From Streptomyces parvulus (GTDB lineage Bacteria; Actinomycetota; Actinomycetes; Streptomycetales; Streptomycetaceae): a stretch of DNA of 64,000 nt. The position numbers and the translations under genes were made by a program. This document shows positions 7,873-16,774 of the stretch, in pieces. Location of the stretch: positions 124,001-188,000 of the forward strand of contig NZ_BMRX01000006.1 in NCBI RefSeq assembly GCF_014648855.1, in the 5' to 3' direction. A model generated the notes under the pieces. The model had not been told where the DNA came from, did no database searches, and worked only from the letters and a program-made list of their open reading frames with translations. How positions within the stretch are numbered: the stretch's first letter is position 1; each line of letters opens with the position of its first letter.

Positions 7873-9516
7873 TCAGCCCACGCCCACCGCGCTCCACGCC
7901 GCGCCGACCGCGGCGTACTCGGCGCTGTCGGTGCCGTACAGGTCACCGGCCGCGCGCAGGGTGGCGGTGCGGGCGCCCGCGTAGTCCGTGGACGAGGTCA
8001 TGTACACCGTCAGCGCCCGGTACCAGACGTCCCCGAGCTTGTCCCGGCCGATCCCGGAGACGGAGGAGCCGTCGCAGGTGGGGGAGGAGTAGCGCACCCC
8101 GCCCACGGTCCGCGCGCCGCTGCCCTCGGCCAGCAGGTAGGCGAAGTGGTTGGCGACGCCGGAGGAGTAGTGGACGTCCAGGTCGCCCACCGCCGTGCTC
8201 CAGCAGTCGGCCGAACTGCCGTCCCTGCTGGGCTCGTCCATGTAGCGCAGGGCGTCCCGGCCGAACCCGCCCCGGACCACCTTCTCGCCGATCAGGTAGT
8301 CCCCGGGGTCGGTGGAGTTGCCCGCGTGCCACTCCACCAGGGTGCCGAAGATGTCGGAGGTCGCCTCGTTGAGGCCGCCGGACTCGCCCGAGTAGGCCAG
8401 CGCAGCCGTCGACGAGGTCACGCCGTGGGACATCTCGTGCCCGGCGACGTCCAGCGAGACCAGCGGCCCGAAGGTGCTCCCGTCACCGTCGCCGTACGTC
8501 ATGCAGAAGCAGCTGTCGTCCCAGAAGGCGTTGTTGTACTCGTTGCCGTAGTGCACCCGGTTGTACGACCCCTTGCCGTCGCCCGCGATGCCGCTGCGCC
8601 CGTGCTCGTCCTCGTAGTAGTCCCACGTGGCGTCGGTGCCGTACTGCGCGTCCACGGCGGCCGAGGCGCGGTCGCCGCCGCTCCCCGTGCCCCAGTGGTT
8701 GTCGGCGTCGGTGAACGGCGTCGAGGGGGCCCGGACCAGGCAGATGCCGAGGAGGCACAGGTCGGTCCGGTTCTCCGCGTCACCGGTGTAGGTGGAGCCG
8801 CGCGTCGGGTCCTTGAGCTGGTACGACGACCCCGAGGACGTCGTCTCCAGCGGCACCCTGCCGCCGTACAGCGACTCGCCGTCGCCCGCGGCCGTCTCGA
8901 CGGTGTCCCAGGCGTCGATGCGGGCGCCGGTGCCGGCGTCGGTCAGCACGGTGCGGGCGACCGGGTTGCCACCGGGGTCCAGCGCCGCCGCGTTCGTCCG
9001 CCAGGCCAGCTTCGGGGCCCCGTGCAGGGCGTCGACCACCAGCTCCGGTTTGGCGGTGAGCCTCTTCAGCAGCTCGCCCGGACGGACGGCCCGCAGCGCG
9101 TTCGCGGCCAGGTCGGCGGCCTCGGGGGCCGACAGCTTCGGGGTGACGGTCGGCAGGGAGACCTGGGCCCCGGTCGCGCGGTCCGCGCCGCGGAACGCGC
9201 CGTCGGGGGCGAGGTGGAGCACGAAGTCGCCGCCCAGGACGGGCAGTTCGCGGTAGGTGCGGTCGTAGCGGACGTGCTGGGTGCCGTCGGCGTCGACGAC
9301 GACGTCGCGGACCTCGGTGTCCTGCGCCGCGGTCAGGCCGAGGGCGCCGGCCCGGTCGGCGAGGACGGCCGCCGCGTGCCCGACGGCGTCGTCGCGGGTG
9401 GGGGCGCCGGCCGCGTGGGAGGCGGGCGCGAGGAAGGTGCCGAGCAGGACGGCGGTGGCGGCGGCGATGCCGGCCGTGGCGGGGCGGGAACCTCGGACGT
9501 GCCGTATTCGGCTCAT
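7873..9516 (-). CDS. Secreted M4-family (thermolysin-like) metallopeptidase
   Basis: Extracellular zinc neutral protease precursor of 547 residues. It has a signal peptide (GIAAATAVLLGTFLAPASHAA), an N-terminal propeptide with FTP/PepSY character (about residues 40-200), and the M4 catalytic domain: GHEMSHG supplies the HExxH zinc ligands and GGLNEATSDIFG the third ligand Glu. VHYSSGVANHFAYLL near the C terminus is the conserved region with the catalytic histidine. No extra C-terminal domain is present. ATG at 9516 follows AAGGAG. The gene is monocistronic, divergent from the next gene, with a well-spaced promoter about 80-100 bases upstream. Confidence 0.95.
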   Translation of the reverse strand: MSRIRHVRGSRPATAGIAAATAVLLGTFLAPASHAAGAPTRDDAVGHAAAVLADRAGALGLTAAQDTEVRDVVVDADGTQHVRYDRTYRELPVLGGDFVLHLAPDGAFRGADRATGAQVSLPTVTPKLSAPEAADLAANALRAVRPGELLKRLTAKPELVVDALHGAPKLAWRTNAAALDPGGNPVARTVLTDAGTGARIDAWDTVETAAGDGESLYGGRVPLETTSSGSSYQLKDPTRGSTYTGDAENRTDLCLLGICLVRAPSTPFTDADNHWGTGSGGDRASAAVDAQYGTDATWDYYEDEHGRSGIAGDGKGSYNRVHYGNEYNNAFWDDSCFCMTYGDGDGSTFGPLVSLDVAGHEMSHGVTSSTAALAYSGESGGLNEATSDIFGTLVEWHAGNSTDPGDYLIGEKVVRGGFGRDALRYMDEPSRDGSSADCWSTAVGDLDVHYSSGVANHFAYLLAEGSGARTVGGVRYSSPTCDGSSVSGIGRDKLGDVWYRALTVYMTSSTDYAGARTATLRAAGDLYGTDSAEYAAVGAAWSAVGVG

Positions 9517-9590
9517 CGGACTCCTTGGGGAGGAGCGCTTCGGGGCGCGTGGGGGTGCGGGGCGTGGGGAGGCGGGGGTGTTGACTCAGA

Positions 9591-9619
9591 TTTAATGGAC
9601 CCCCGACATGTCATGTCCA
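9591..9619 (-). promoter_or_regulatory. Promoter of the M4 protease gene with an internal palindrome
   Basis: On the minus strand TGGACA (9619-9614) and ATTAAA (9596-9591) are separated by 17 bases, a good -35/-10 pair in AT-rich sequence unusual for this genome. The spacer holds the perfect eight-base palindrome GACATGTC (9605-9612), a plausible operator. Confidence 0.5.
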
Positions 9620-9670
9620 TAGCCCACCGGTGAAGATCATGAGGGGCATGGGGCGAGAGGATGACCTGTC

Positions 9671-10090
9671 GTGGACACCACGCGACTGCCGTTCTTCGTC
9701 TACGGCACCCTGCGCCCGGGCGGCGTGAATCACGGCCTCTTCCTGCGCGGCCGCACCCGCGCCGAGGAACCCGCACTCCTGCGCGGAGCGTTGCTCTACC
9801 CGGGGCCCGGCTACCCCTACGCCGTGGAGGCGCCCGGGGGCACCGTGCGCGGGGAGGTGGTCACCGCGCTGCCCGAGGAGTACGAGGCGCTGCTCGCCGA
9901 ACTGGACCGGCTGGAGGAGTACGTGCCGGGCGACCCGCGCAACCTCTACGACCGCGTGGCCAGAACCGTCGTACGGGACGCCGACGGGACGACCCTGCGG
10001 GCCTGGGTGTACGTCGCCGCCCCCGCGGTCGCGGCCCGGCTGCGGTCCACCGGCAGACCGGTCGCGGACGGGAACTGGCCCGTGCGATGA
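9671..10090 (+). CDS. Gamma-glutamylcyclotransferase-fold protein
   Basis: Small cytoplasmic protein of 139 residues beginning at GTG. FFVYGTLRPGGVNHGLF is the glycine-rich signature of the gamma-glutamylcyclotransferase (AIG2-like) fold, and LDRLEEYVPG carries the conserved catalytic glutamate; NLYDRVARTVV and AWVYVA complete the barrel. Family members release 5-oxoproline from gamma-glutamyl compounds, but the true substrate here is unknown. It lies 22 bases from the 3' end of nasA (convergent) and is not obviously part of nitrate metabolism. Confidence 0.8.
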   Translation: MDTTRLPFFVYGTLRPGGVNHGLFLRGRTRAEEPALLRGALLYPGPGYPYAVEAPGGTVRGEVVTALPEEYEALLAELDRLEEYVPGDPRNLYDRVARTVVRDADGTTLRAWVYVAAPAVAARLRSTGRPVADGNWPVR

Positions 10091-10112
10091 CGGCGGCGGC
10101 CCCCGCCGTCGC

Positions 10113-12200
10113 CTACCGCGCCACCTCCACCCGCACCGCGCACACCTTGAACTCGGGCATCCGCGACGTCGGGTCGAGCGCCGGGTTGGTCAGCGTGTTG
10201 GCGCGGCCCTCGCCCGGCCAGTGGAAGGGCATGAACACGGTGTCCGGACGGATGCCGGTCGTGATCCGGGCCGGCGCCACCGCCCGCCCCCGCCGGGACA
10301 CCACCGCCAGCGGATCCCCCTCGGCCGCTCCGAGCCGCGCCGCCAGCCGGGGGTGCAGCTCCACGAACGGGCCGGGCGCGGCGGCGTTCAGCTCGGCCAC
10401 CCGCCGGGTCTGCGCCCCGGACTGGTACTGCGCCAGGACCCGCCCCGTGGTCAGCAGCACCGGATACGCCTCGTCGGGCTCCTCGGCGCTCGGCCGGTGC
10501 GCGACGGCCGCGAACCGGGCCCGGCCGTCGCCGGTGGCGAAGCGGTCCAGGAACAGGCGCGGGGTGCCCGGATGCGGCGGCCCTTCCGACCCGGGCGCCG
10601 GGCACGGCCAGAACACGCCGTTCCCCTCCCCGAGGCGGCGGTAGTCGATCCCCGAGTAGTCCGCCGGACCGCCCGCGCTGGCCCGGCGCAGCTCCTCGAA
10701 GACCTCCTCCGGCTCGGTCGGGAACCCCTTCTCCACCCCCAGCCGGTCCGCCAGGCCGTGCAGCACCTCCAGGTCGCCGCGGACCCCGTCCGGCGGGGTG
10801 ACCGCCCGCCGCCGCAGGAGCACCCGCCCCTCCAGGTTCGTCGTCGTCCCCGTCTCCTCCGCCCACTGCGTCACCGGCAGCACCACGTCCGCCAGCGCCG
10901 CCGTCTCGGAGAGCACGACGTCGCACACCGCCAGGAAGTCCAGCGACCGGATCCGCTCCTCGACGTGGGCCGCGCGGGGCGCCGACACCACGGGGTTGGA
11001 GCCCATCAGCAGCAGCGCCCGGACGTCCGTCCCCAGCGCGTCCAGCAGCTCGTACGCGCTGCGCCCAGGCCCCGGCAGCGAGTCCGGGTCCACGCCCCAC
11101 ACCCCGGCCACGTGGAGCCGTGCCGCCGGGTCCGTCAGCCTGCGGTAGCCCGGCAACTGGTCCGCCTTCTGGCCGTGTTCGCGCCCGCCCTGCCCGTTGC
11201 CCTGCCCGGTCAGGCAGCCGTACCCCGACAGCGGCCGCCCGGCCCGCCCCGTCGCCAGGCACAGGTTGATCCACGCGCCCACCGTGTCGGTGCCCTTGGC
11301 CTGCTGCTCCGGCCCCCGCGCGGTCAGCACCATCGCCGCCTCCGGCGCGCAGAACAGCCGCACCGCCTCCCGCAGTTCCGGGACCGACACCCCCGTGATC
11401 CGCTCCACGTACTCCGGCCAGTGCGCCATCGCCGCCGCCCGCGCCTCCTCCCAGCCGGCCGTGCGCTCCTCGACGTACCGCTCGTCCACCCGCCCCTCGG
11501 CGACGACCAGGTGCAGCATGCCCAGCGCCAGCGCCAGGTCGGTGCCGGGCCTGGGCGCCAGGTGCAGGTCGGCCTGCTCGGCGGTCCTCGTGCGGCGCGG
11601 GTCGACGACGATCAGGGTGCCGCCGTTCTCCCGCAGCTCGGTGAAGTACCGCAGGGACGGCGGCATCGTCTCGGCCGGGTTCGACCCCACGAGGATCACG
11701 CACCCGGTCCTCGGGATGTCCTCCAGCGGGAACGGCAGCCCGCGGTCGAGCCCGAACGCCTTCGTTCCCGCCGCCGCGGCCGACGACATGCAGAACCGGC
11801 CGTTGTAGTCGATCTGCGAGGTGCCCAGCACCACCCGCGCGAACTTGCCCAGCGCGTACGCCTTCTCGTTGGTCAGCCCGCCCCCGCCGAACACCCCCAC
11901 CGCGTCCGCGCCGCGCTCCGCCCGCGTGCGGGCCAGGCCTCCGGCGATCCGGTCCAGCGCCTCGTCCCAGCCGGCCGGCACCAGCTCACCGCCGTCGGAA
12001 CGCACCAGCGGCGAGGTCAGCCGCGCCCCCGACGCGAGCACCTGCGGCGCCGTACGCCCCTTGCCGCACAGCGCGCCCCGGTTCACCGGGAAGTCCGCGC
12101 GCTCGCCCACCTCGACCGTCCCGTCGGCGGCGGGCGTCAGATTCATCCCGCACTGCAGGGCGCAGTACGGGCAGTGTGTGGGCGTGACGGTGTTCTGCAT
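10113..12200 (-). CDS. nasA: Assimilatory nitrate reductase catalytic subunit NasA (molybdopterin enzyme)
   Basis: Cytoplasmic bis-MGD molybdoenzyme of 695 residues reducing nitrate to nitrite. The N-terminal HCPYCALQCGMN with Cys at 10, 13 and 17, and GALCGKG with Cys 45, bind one [4Fe-4S] cluster. The molybdopterin core includes YNGRFCMSSAAAA, VGSNPAETMPP and LMGSNPVVSAP; the C-terminal MGD domain has LLTTGRVLAQYQSG and TDTVFMPFHWPGEG-like text ending RVEVAR. There is no signal peptide and no C-terminal [2Fe-2S] BFD domain. Nitrite made here would be used by NirBD. ATG at 12200; GTAAC motifs lie just upstream. Confidence 0.93.
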   Translation of the reverse strand: MQNTVTPTHCPYCALQCGMNLTPAADGTVEVGERADFPVNRGALCGKGRTAPQVLASGARLTSPLVRSDGGELVPAGWDEALDRIAGGLARTRAERGADAVGVFGGGGLTNEKAYALGKFARVVLGTSQIDYNGRFCMSSAAAAGTKAFGLDRGLPFPLEDIPRTGCVILVGSNPAETMPPSLRYFTELRENGGTLIVVDPRRTRTAEQADLHLAPRPGTDLALALGMLHLVVAEGRVDERYVEERTAGWEEARAAAMAHWPEYVERITGVSVPELREAVRLFCAPEAAMVLTARGPEQQAKGTDTVGAWINLCLATGRAGRPLSGYGCLTGQGNGQGGREHGQKADQLPGYRRLTDPAARLHVAGVWGVDPDSLPGPGRSAYELLDALGTDVRALLLMGSNPVVSAPRAAHVEERIRSLDFLAVCDVVLSETAALADVVLPVTQWAEETGTTTNLEGRVLLRRRAVTPPDGVRGDLEVLHGLADRLGVEKGFPTEPEEVFEELRRASAGGPADYSGIDYRRLGEGNGVFWPCPAPGSEGPPHPGTPRLFLDRFATGDGRARFAAVAHRPSAEEPDEAYPVLLTTGRVLAQYQSGAQTRRVAELNAAAPGPFVELHPRLAARLGAAEGDPLAVVSRRGRAVAPARITTGIRPDTVFMPFHWPGEGRANTLTNPALDPTSRMPEFKVCAVRVEVAR

Positions 12201-12223
12201 GCCGTCCAGCCTGCGGCTTCCGT

Positions 12224-12251
12224 GTTACGCGGCCGGGCGGCCGGCTGTTAC
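12224..12251 (-). promoter_or_regulatory. Paired GTAAC elements upstream of nasA
   Basis: Two copies of GTAAC (minus strand) are separated by 18 bases, 24-51 bases upstream of the nasA ATG. GlnR boxes repeat this five-mer with a 17-base gap, so the fit is close but not exact. A shared element with the nir operon supports joint nitrogen control; direct binding is inference. Confidence 0.4.
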
Positions 12252-12327
12252 ACCGCCGGGACGGCGACCTCCCCGCCGCCCCCGGGCCGCGGTGAGGGGG
12301 AGGCGGCCCGCGCCGGGGCCGGGAGGC

Positions 12328-13014
12328 TCATCCAGCGTCGGCCAGGGCCCGCGCCACCCCCGGCTCCTCGGGCCCGAGGAAGCGGGGGTCCGGTTCGAAG
12401 AACGCGTCCAGCGCCGCCTTGCCCGCCGCCAGCACCTCCCGGGCGCCCCCGTAGTACCAGGTCGCGTCGTGCCGCTCGTCCACCCCGACGCCGTACGACA
12501 CCACCCCCGCCTCCTCGCACAGGGCGACCGCGCGCCGGATGTGGAAGCCCTGGCTGATCAGCACGGCCCGGTCCACGCCGAAGATCCTCTTCGCGCGGAC
12601 GCAGGAGTCCCAGGTGTCGAAGCCCGCGTAGTCGCTGACGATGCGCCCGTCGGGCACCCCGTGCCGCACCAGGTACGCGCGCATCGCGTCCGGTTCGTCG
12701 TACTCCTCGCGGCTGTTGTCCCCGGTGACGAGCACCACCTCGATCCGCCCCTCGCGGTACAGCCCGGCCGCCGCGTCCAGCCGGTGCGCCAGGTACGGCG
12801 ACGGCTCGCCCTCCCACAGCCCGGCGCCGAAGACGACGGCGACCCCGGTGCGGGGCACGTCGGCCGTCGCGCGCAGCCGGTCGCCGGTGACCAGGTGCAT
12901 CCACGTCGCCGGCAGCAGCGCCAGCACGCACGCCGCCGCCACCGCCTGGATCAGCCGCCGCCGTCCCGTGCGGGTGCGCGGCAGGCGTGGTCTGCGAAGT
13001 CTCGGGCGGCGCAT
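12328..13014 (-). CDS. SanA/YdcF-family (DUF218) membrane-anchored protein
   Basis: Protein of 228 residues with a basic N terminus and a single anchor helix ([19 protein letters not shown]), then a DUF218 domain: [42 protein letters not shown]-type [15 protein letters not shown] and the [14 protein letters not shown] segment. The family includes E. coli SanA and YdcF, linked to envelope integrity; the reaction is unsettled. ATG at 13014 gives the anchor directly; the frame is open upstream. It is divergent from the chelatase gene and convergent with nothing, being followed by nasA's upstream region. Confidence 0.82.
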   Translation of the reverse strand: MRRPRLRRPRLPRTRTGRRRLIQAVAAACVLALLPATWMHLVTGDRLRATADVPRTGVAVVFGAGLWEGEPSPYLAHRLDAAAGLYREGRIEVVLVTGDNSREEYDEPDAMRAYLVRHGVPDGRIVSDYAGFDTWDSCVRAKRIFGVDRAVLISQGFHIRRAVALCEEAGVVSYGVGVDERHDATWYYGGAREVLAAGKAALDAFFEPDPRFLGPEEPGVARALADAG

Positions 13015-13178
13015 CGGACGGTCCCCTCCCCGGTCGGTTCCTGCCCTCTGGGACGTCCGGAGGGGCCGCCCGGTTCGCCGGCGGCTCACACCCGGTGGGC
13101 GGTGTCCTGTGAACCGACGGAAAATGGCCGTGACGCCCACGCAACGGGAAGGCAACGTCACCCGGCCACGATCGGCGC

Positions 13179-13961
13179 ATGACGGTGATGACAGTGACGG
13201 GCAGCTCGAGCACGCGGACCACCGGCGGCCCACCCGCCCTGGTGGCCGTCGCCCACGGCAGCCGCGACCCGCGCGCCCTGAGCACCGTGACCGCCCTCCT
13301 GGACCGCGTCCGCGCGCTGCGCCCCGGTCTGCCGGTGCACCTCGGCCACATCGAGCTGAACGCGCCCCTGCTGTCCGACACCCTGGCCGCGCTCGGCGAC
13401 GGCCCGGCGGTCCTGGTGCCGCTCCTGATCGGCAACGGACACCACGTCAAGCACGACATCCCCGGCACGGCCGCGGCGTCCCCGGCCCGCGCCCGCGTCG
13501 CCGCCCCGCTCGGCCCGCACCCCCTGCTCGTGGACGCCCTGCACGCCCGCCTGCTGGAGGCCGGCTGGCCCTCGCGCCCCCCGCGGGACGCCGCCGCCGT
13601 CCTCGCCTGCGCGGGCTCGCGCGACCCCGACTCCCGCACGGACACGACCCGCACGGCGTCCCTCCTCGCCGCCCGCCTGGGCGTCCCGGTCCTCCCCGCC
13701 TACGCCTCGGCGGCGTCCCCCACGGTCCCGGAGGCCGTCCGCACCCTGACGGCCCGCGGCCACCGCCGGGTGGCCGTCGCCGCCTGCTTCACGGCCCCGG
13801 GCCGCTTCGCGACCCAGACCGCGGCGGCGGCCCCGTGGATCGCGTCGGCCCCCCTGGGCACCCACCCGGCGATGGCCCGCCTGCTGCTCCACCGCTACGA
13901 CGAGGCGGTGATTCCGATCACAGGCGGCGCCTCTACTCGCCGGGAAACCACCACCCCCTAG
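13179..13961 (+). CDS. Sirohydrochlorin chelatase (CbiX/SirB family)
   Basis: Class II chelatase of 260 residues, inserting iron (or cobalt) into sirohydrochlorin. [12 protein letters not shown] carries the catalytic histidine, and [18 protein letters not shown] carries the second metal-binding histidines. The C-terminal half repeats the fold with a weaker motif ([15 protein letters not shown]), giving the long two-domain form. Location between nasA and dgt, close to nirBD, argues for siroheme supply to nitrite reductase. The stop codon TAG is also the first three bases of a dispersed repeat, so the last residues may have been set by insertion of that element. Confidence 0.9.
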   Translation: MTVMTVTGSSSTRTTGGPPALVAVAHGSRDPRALSTVTALLDRVRALRPGLPVHLGHIELNAPLLSDTLAALGDGPAVLVPLLIGNGHHVKHDIPGTAAASPARARVAAPLGPHPLLVDALHARLLEAGWPSRPPRDAAAVLACAGSRDPDSRTDTTRTASLLAARLGVPVLPAYASAASPTVPEAVRTLTARGHRRVAVAACFTAPGRFATQTAAAAPWIASAPLGTHPAMARLLLHRYDEAVIPITGGASTRRETTTP

Positions 13962-14030
13962 GGGCGCGGGGAACTGCGCGACCAGCCACAGCCTCCCTGC
14001 AGCCGCCCGACCACGGAACCCGGCAGACGC
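13959..14030 (+). repeat. Dispersed Streptomyces intergenic repeat
   Basis: The string starting TAGGGGCGCGGGGAACTGCG and continuing CGACCAGCCACAGC, then CCGCCCGACCACGG, matches from memory a short element found after many genes in Streptomyces genomes. Here it begins exactly at the chelatase stop codon. It occurs once in this window. Origin and function are unknown. Confidence 0.55.
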
Positions 14031-14059
14031 ACCCGCCCCCACCGCTTACTGTTCATCAC

Positions 14060-15334
14060 ATGGAAGGCACAGTCACCGCACCCCCCTACGACCCGACGTC
14101 AGTCGCCCGCTGGGCCCCCGAGCCGGACAAACGCCCCGGCCGCACCGCCTTCCAACGCGACCGCGCCCGCATCCTCCACTCCGCCGCGCTGCGCCGCCTC
14201 GCCGGCAAGACCCAGGTCGTCACCCCGGGCGAGGGCACCCCCATGTGGGACGCCAGCCCCCGCACCCGCCTCACCCACTCCCTGGAGTGCGCCCAGGTCG
14301 GCCGCGAACTCGGCGCCGCCCTCGGCTGCGACCCCGACCTCGTGGAGGCCGCCTGCCTCTCCCACGACCTCGGCCACCCGCCCTTCGGGCACAACGGCGA
14401 ACTCGCGCTCAACACCTTCGCCGAGGACTGCGGCGGCTTCGAGGGCAACGCCCAGTCCCTCCGGCTCCTCACCCGCATCGAGCCCAAGCGCTTCACCGAC
14501 GACGGCCCCGTCGGCCTCAACCTGACCCGCGCCACCCTCGACGCCGCCACCAAGTACCCCTGGCCCCGGGGCTCCCACCCCACCGACCCGGCCTCGCGGA
14601 AGTTCGGCGTCTACGACGACGACCGGCCCGTCTTCGAATGGCTGCGCAAGGACGCCCCCGGCGCCCGCATCTGCTTCGAGGCCCAGGTCATGGACTGGGC
14701 CGACGACGTGGCGTACTCCGTGCACGACGTCGAGGACGGCCTGCACGCCGGCCACATCGACCCGAACTGCCTGCTCGCCGACCCCGAGCGCGAGGCCGTC
14801 TTCGACGCCGCCGTCGGCCGCTACGTCCCCGCCGGCACCGACCACGCCGAACTCGCCGCCGCCCTCGACCGGCTGCTCGCCCAGGACTGGTGGCCGCACG
14901 GCTACGACGGCACGGCCGGCGCCCAGGCCCGGCTCAAGGACGCCACCAGCCAGCTCATCGGCCGGTTCTGCCTGGCCGCGGAGACCGCGACCCGGGCCGC
15001 GTACGGCGGCGGCCGGCTCACCCGGTACACCGCCGAGCTGGTCGTCCCGAGGGAGACCCAGCTGGAGTGCGCCGTCCTCAAGGCGGTCGCCGTGCGGTAC
15101 GTGATGCAGCGCAGCGAGCAGGAGCGGCTCCGCGCCGACCAGCGGATCGTCGTCGCGGAACTGGCCGAGGCGCTGACCGCCCGCGCCCCCGACGGCCTCG
15201 ACCCGCAGTTCCGGGCCCTGTTCGACGCCGCCGCCGACGACCGGGCCCGCAAACGGGTGATCGTCGACCAGATCGCCTCCCTCACCGACGCCTCGGCCCG
15301 CTCGCTTCACGCCCGGCTGACGGGGCATCCATGA
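14060..15334 (+). CDS. dgt: Deoxyguanosinetriphosphate triphosphohydrolase (dGTPase-like HD protein)
   Basis: Cytoplasmic HD-domain hydrolase of 424 residues that removes triphosphate from dGTP or other dNTPs. Metal ligands are visible in RTRLTHSLE (His) and [16 protein letters not shown] (His-Asp), with a later Asp in [21 protein letters not shown] at 14060 gives the family N terminus ([20 protein letters not shown]); the open frame upstream runs antisense through other genes. The length and the [13 protein letters not shown] segment fit the shorter actinobacterial form. It precedes dnaG by two genes, a usual arrangement. Nucleotide preference is not readable. Confidence 0.92.
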   Translation: MEGTVTAPPYDPTSVARWAPEPDKRPGRTAFQRDRARILHSAALRRLAGKTQVVTPGEGTPMWDASPRTRLTHSLECAQVGRELGAALGCDPDLVEAACLSHDLGHPPFGHNGELALNTFAEDCGGFEGNAQSLRLLTRIEPKRFTDDGPVGLNLTRATLDAATKYPWPRGSHPTDPASRKFGVYDDDRPVFEWLRKDAPGARICFEAQVMDWADDVAYSVHDVEDGLHAGHIDPNCLLADPEREAVFDAAVGRYVPAGTDHAELAAALDRLLAQDWWPHGYDGTAGAQARLKDATSQLIGRFCLAAETATRAAYGGGRLTRYTAELVVPRETQLECAVLKAVAVRYVMQRSEQERLRADQRIVVAELAEALTARAPDGLDPQFRALFDAAADDRARKRVIVDQIASLTDASARSLHARLTGHP

Positions 15335-15360
15335 GACTGGTGGGACGGGTGTGACCCGAC

Positions 15361-15398
15361 AGGCCGCGCGGCTCCGGCAACCGGACCCCGCGTGGCCT
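15361..15398 (+). terminator. Hairpin downstream of dgt
   Basis: Arms AGGCCGCGCGG and CCGCGTGGCCT pair with one mismatch around an inner TCCGG/CCGGA stem. It lies 26 bases after the dgt stop and before the next gene, so it likely ends the dgt transcript. Confidence 0.6.
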
Positions 15399-15479
15399 GA
15401 TCGGGCCGCTCCCCCTTCCCGCACCACGCCGCGTGCGGGACGCTCGCATGTGGCGGCACCCTGACGAGGAGGCAAACAA

Positions 15480-16745
15480 GTGGTCGACGCGGATCAGACA
15501 TTCGTCATCGTCGGAGGCGGCCTGGCGGGCGCGAAGGCGGCCGAGACGCTCCGCACGGAGGGCTTCACCGGCCGGGTCATCCTCATCTGCGACGAGCGCG
15601 ACCACCCCTACGAGCGCCCCCCGCTGTCCAAGGGCTACCTCCTAGGCAAGGAGGAGCGCGACAGCGTCTTCGTCCACGAGCCCGGCTGGTACGCGGCGCA
15701 CGACGTCGAGCTGCACCTCGGCCAGACGGTCGTCGCGATCGACCGCGAGGCCAAGACCGTCCACTACGGCGACGACGGCACCCACGTCAGGTACGACAAG
15801 CTGCTCATCGCCACCGGCGCCGAGCCCCGCCGCCTCGACGTCCCCGGCACCGGCCTCGCGGGCGTCCACCACCTGCGCCGCCTCGCCCACGCCGAGCGCC
15901 TCAAGGGCGTCCTCGCCTCCCTCGGCCGGGACAACGGCCACCTCGTGATCGCCGGGGCGGGCTGGATCGGCCTGGAGGTCGCGGCCGCGGCCCGCGAGTA
16001 CGGGGCGGAGGTGACGGTGGTCGAGCCCGGCCCGACCCCGCTGCACGGCGTCCTCGGCCCCGAGCTGGGCGCCGTCTTCGCCGAGCTGCACGAGTCGCAC
16101 GGCGTGCGCTTCCGCTTCGGCGTGGAGCTGACGGAGATCGTCGGCCAGGACGGCATGGTCCTGGCGGCCCGCACCGACGACGGCGAGGAACACCCGGCGC
16201 ACGACGTGCTCGCCGCGATCGGCGCCGCCCCGCGCACCGCGCTCGCGCAGGCGGCCGGACTGGAGATCGCCGACCGCGCGCACGGCGGCGGCATCGTGGT
16301 CGACGAGCACCTGCGCACCTCCGACCCCGACATCCACGCGGCCGGCGACGTGGCCTCCTTCCACCACGCGCTCTTCGACACCCGGCTGCGCGTCGAGCAC
16401 TGGGCCAACGCGCTGAACGGCGGCCCCGCCGCGGCCCGCGCGATGCTCGGCAGGGGCACGGCCCACGACCGCGTCCCCTACTTCTTCACCGACCAGTACG
16501 ACCTGGGGATGGAGTACTCCGGCTGGGCGCCCGCGGGGTCGTACGACGAGGTGGTGATCCGCGGGGACGCGGCCAAGCGCGAGTTCCTCGCGTTCTGGGT
16601 GAAGGAGGGCCGCGTCCTGGCCGGCATGAACGTGAACGTGTGGGACGTCACGGAGCCGATCCAGCGGCTGATCCGCTCGAAGACCCCGGTGGATACGGAG
16701 GCCCTGGCGAACCCGCACGTATCCCTGGAAAGCCTCATCGCATAG
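15480..16745 (+). CDS. FAD-dependent oxidoreductase, ferredoxin reductase type
   Basis: Flavoprotein of 421 residues with a GTG start preceded by GAGGAGG. FVIVGGGLAGAKAAETLR binds FAD, HPYERPPLSKGYLLG is the usual ferredoxin-reductase segment, LVIAGAGWIGLEVAAAA binds NAD(P), and DIHAAGDVASFHHALF is the second FAD contact. The last 80 residues form the Reductase_C domain (YSGWAPAGSYDEVVIRGD, WVKEGRVLAGMNVNVWDV). Such proteins pass electrons from NAD(P)H to small ferredoxins or rubredoxins for P450 or other oxygenases. No ferredoxin gene is nearby, so the partner is unknown. It sits between dgt and dnaG, 29 bases from dnaG. Confidence 0.9.
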   Translation: MVDADQTFVIVGGGLAGAKAAETLRTEGFTGRVILICDERDHPYERPPLSKGYLLGKEERDSVFVHEPGWYAAHDVELHLGQTVVAIDREAKTVHYGDDGTHVRYDKLLIATGAEPRRLDVPGTGLAGVHHLRRLAHAERLKGVLASLGRDNGHLVIAGAGWIGLEVAAAAREYGAEVTVVEPGPTPLHGVLGPELGAVFAELHESHGVRFRFGVELTEIVGQDGMVLAARTDDGEEHPAHDVLAAIGAAPRTALAQAAGLEIADRAHGGGIVVDEHLRTSDPDIHAAGDVASFHHALFDTRLRVEHWANALNGGPAAARAMLGRGTAHDRVPYFFTDQYDLGMEYSGWAPAGSYDEVVIRGDAAKREFLAFWVKEGRVLAGMNVNVWDVTEPIQRLIRSKTPVDTEALANPHVSLESLIA

Positions 16746-16774
16746 CTGTCGTACCGTCCCCGTAGACTTCACGC

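Noticed and set aside
12641..14059. Upstream extension of the dgt frame through the chelatase region
   Set aside because: It overlaps real genes in other frames and is Arg/Pro-rich; ATG 14060 starts the conserved protein.
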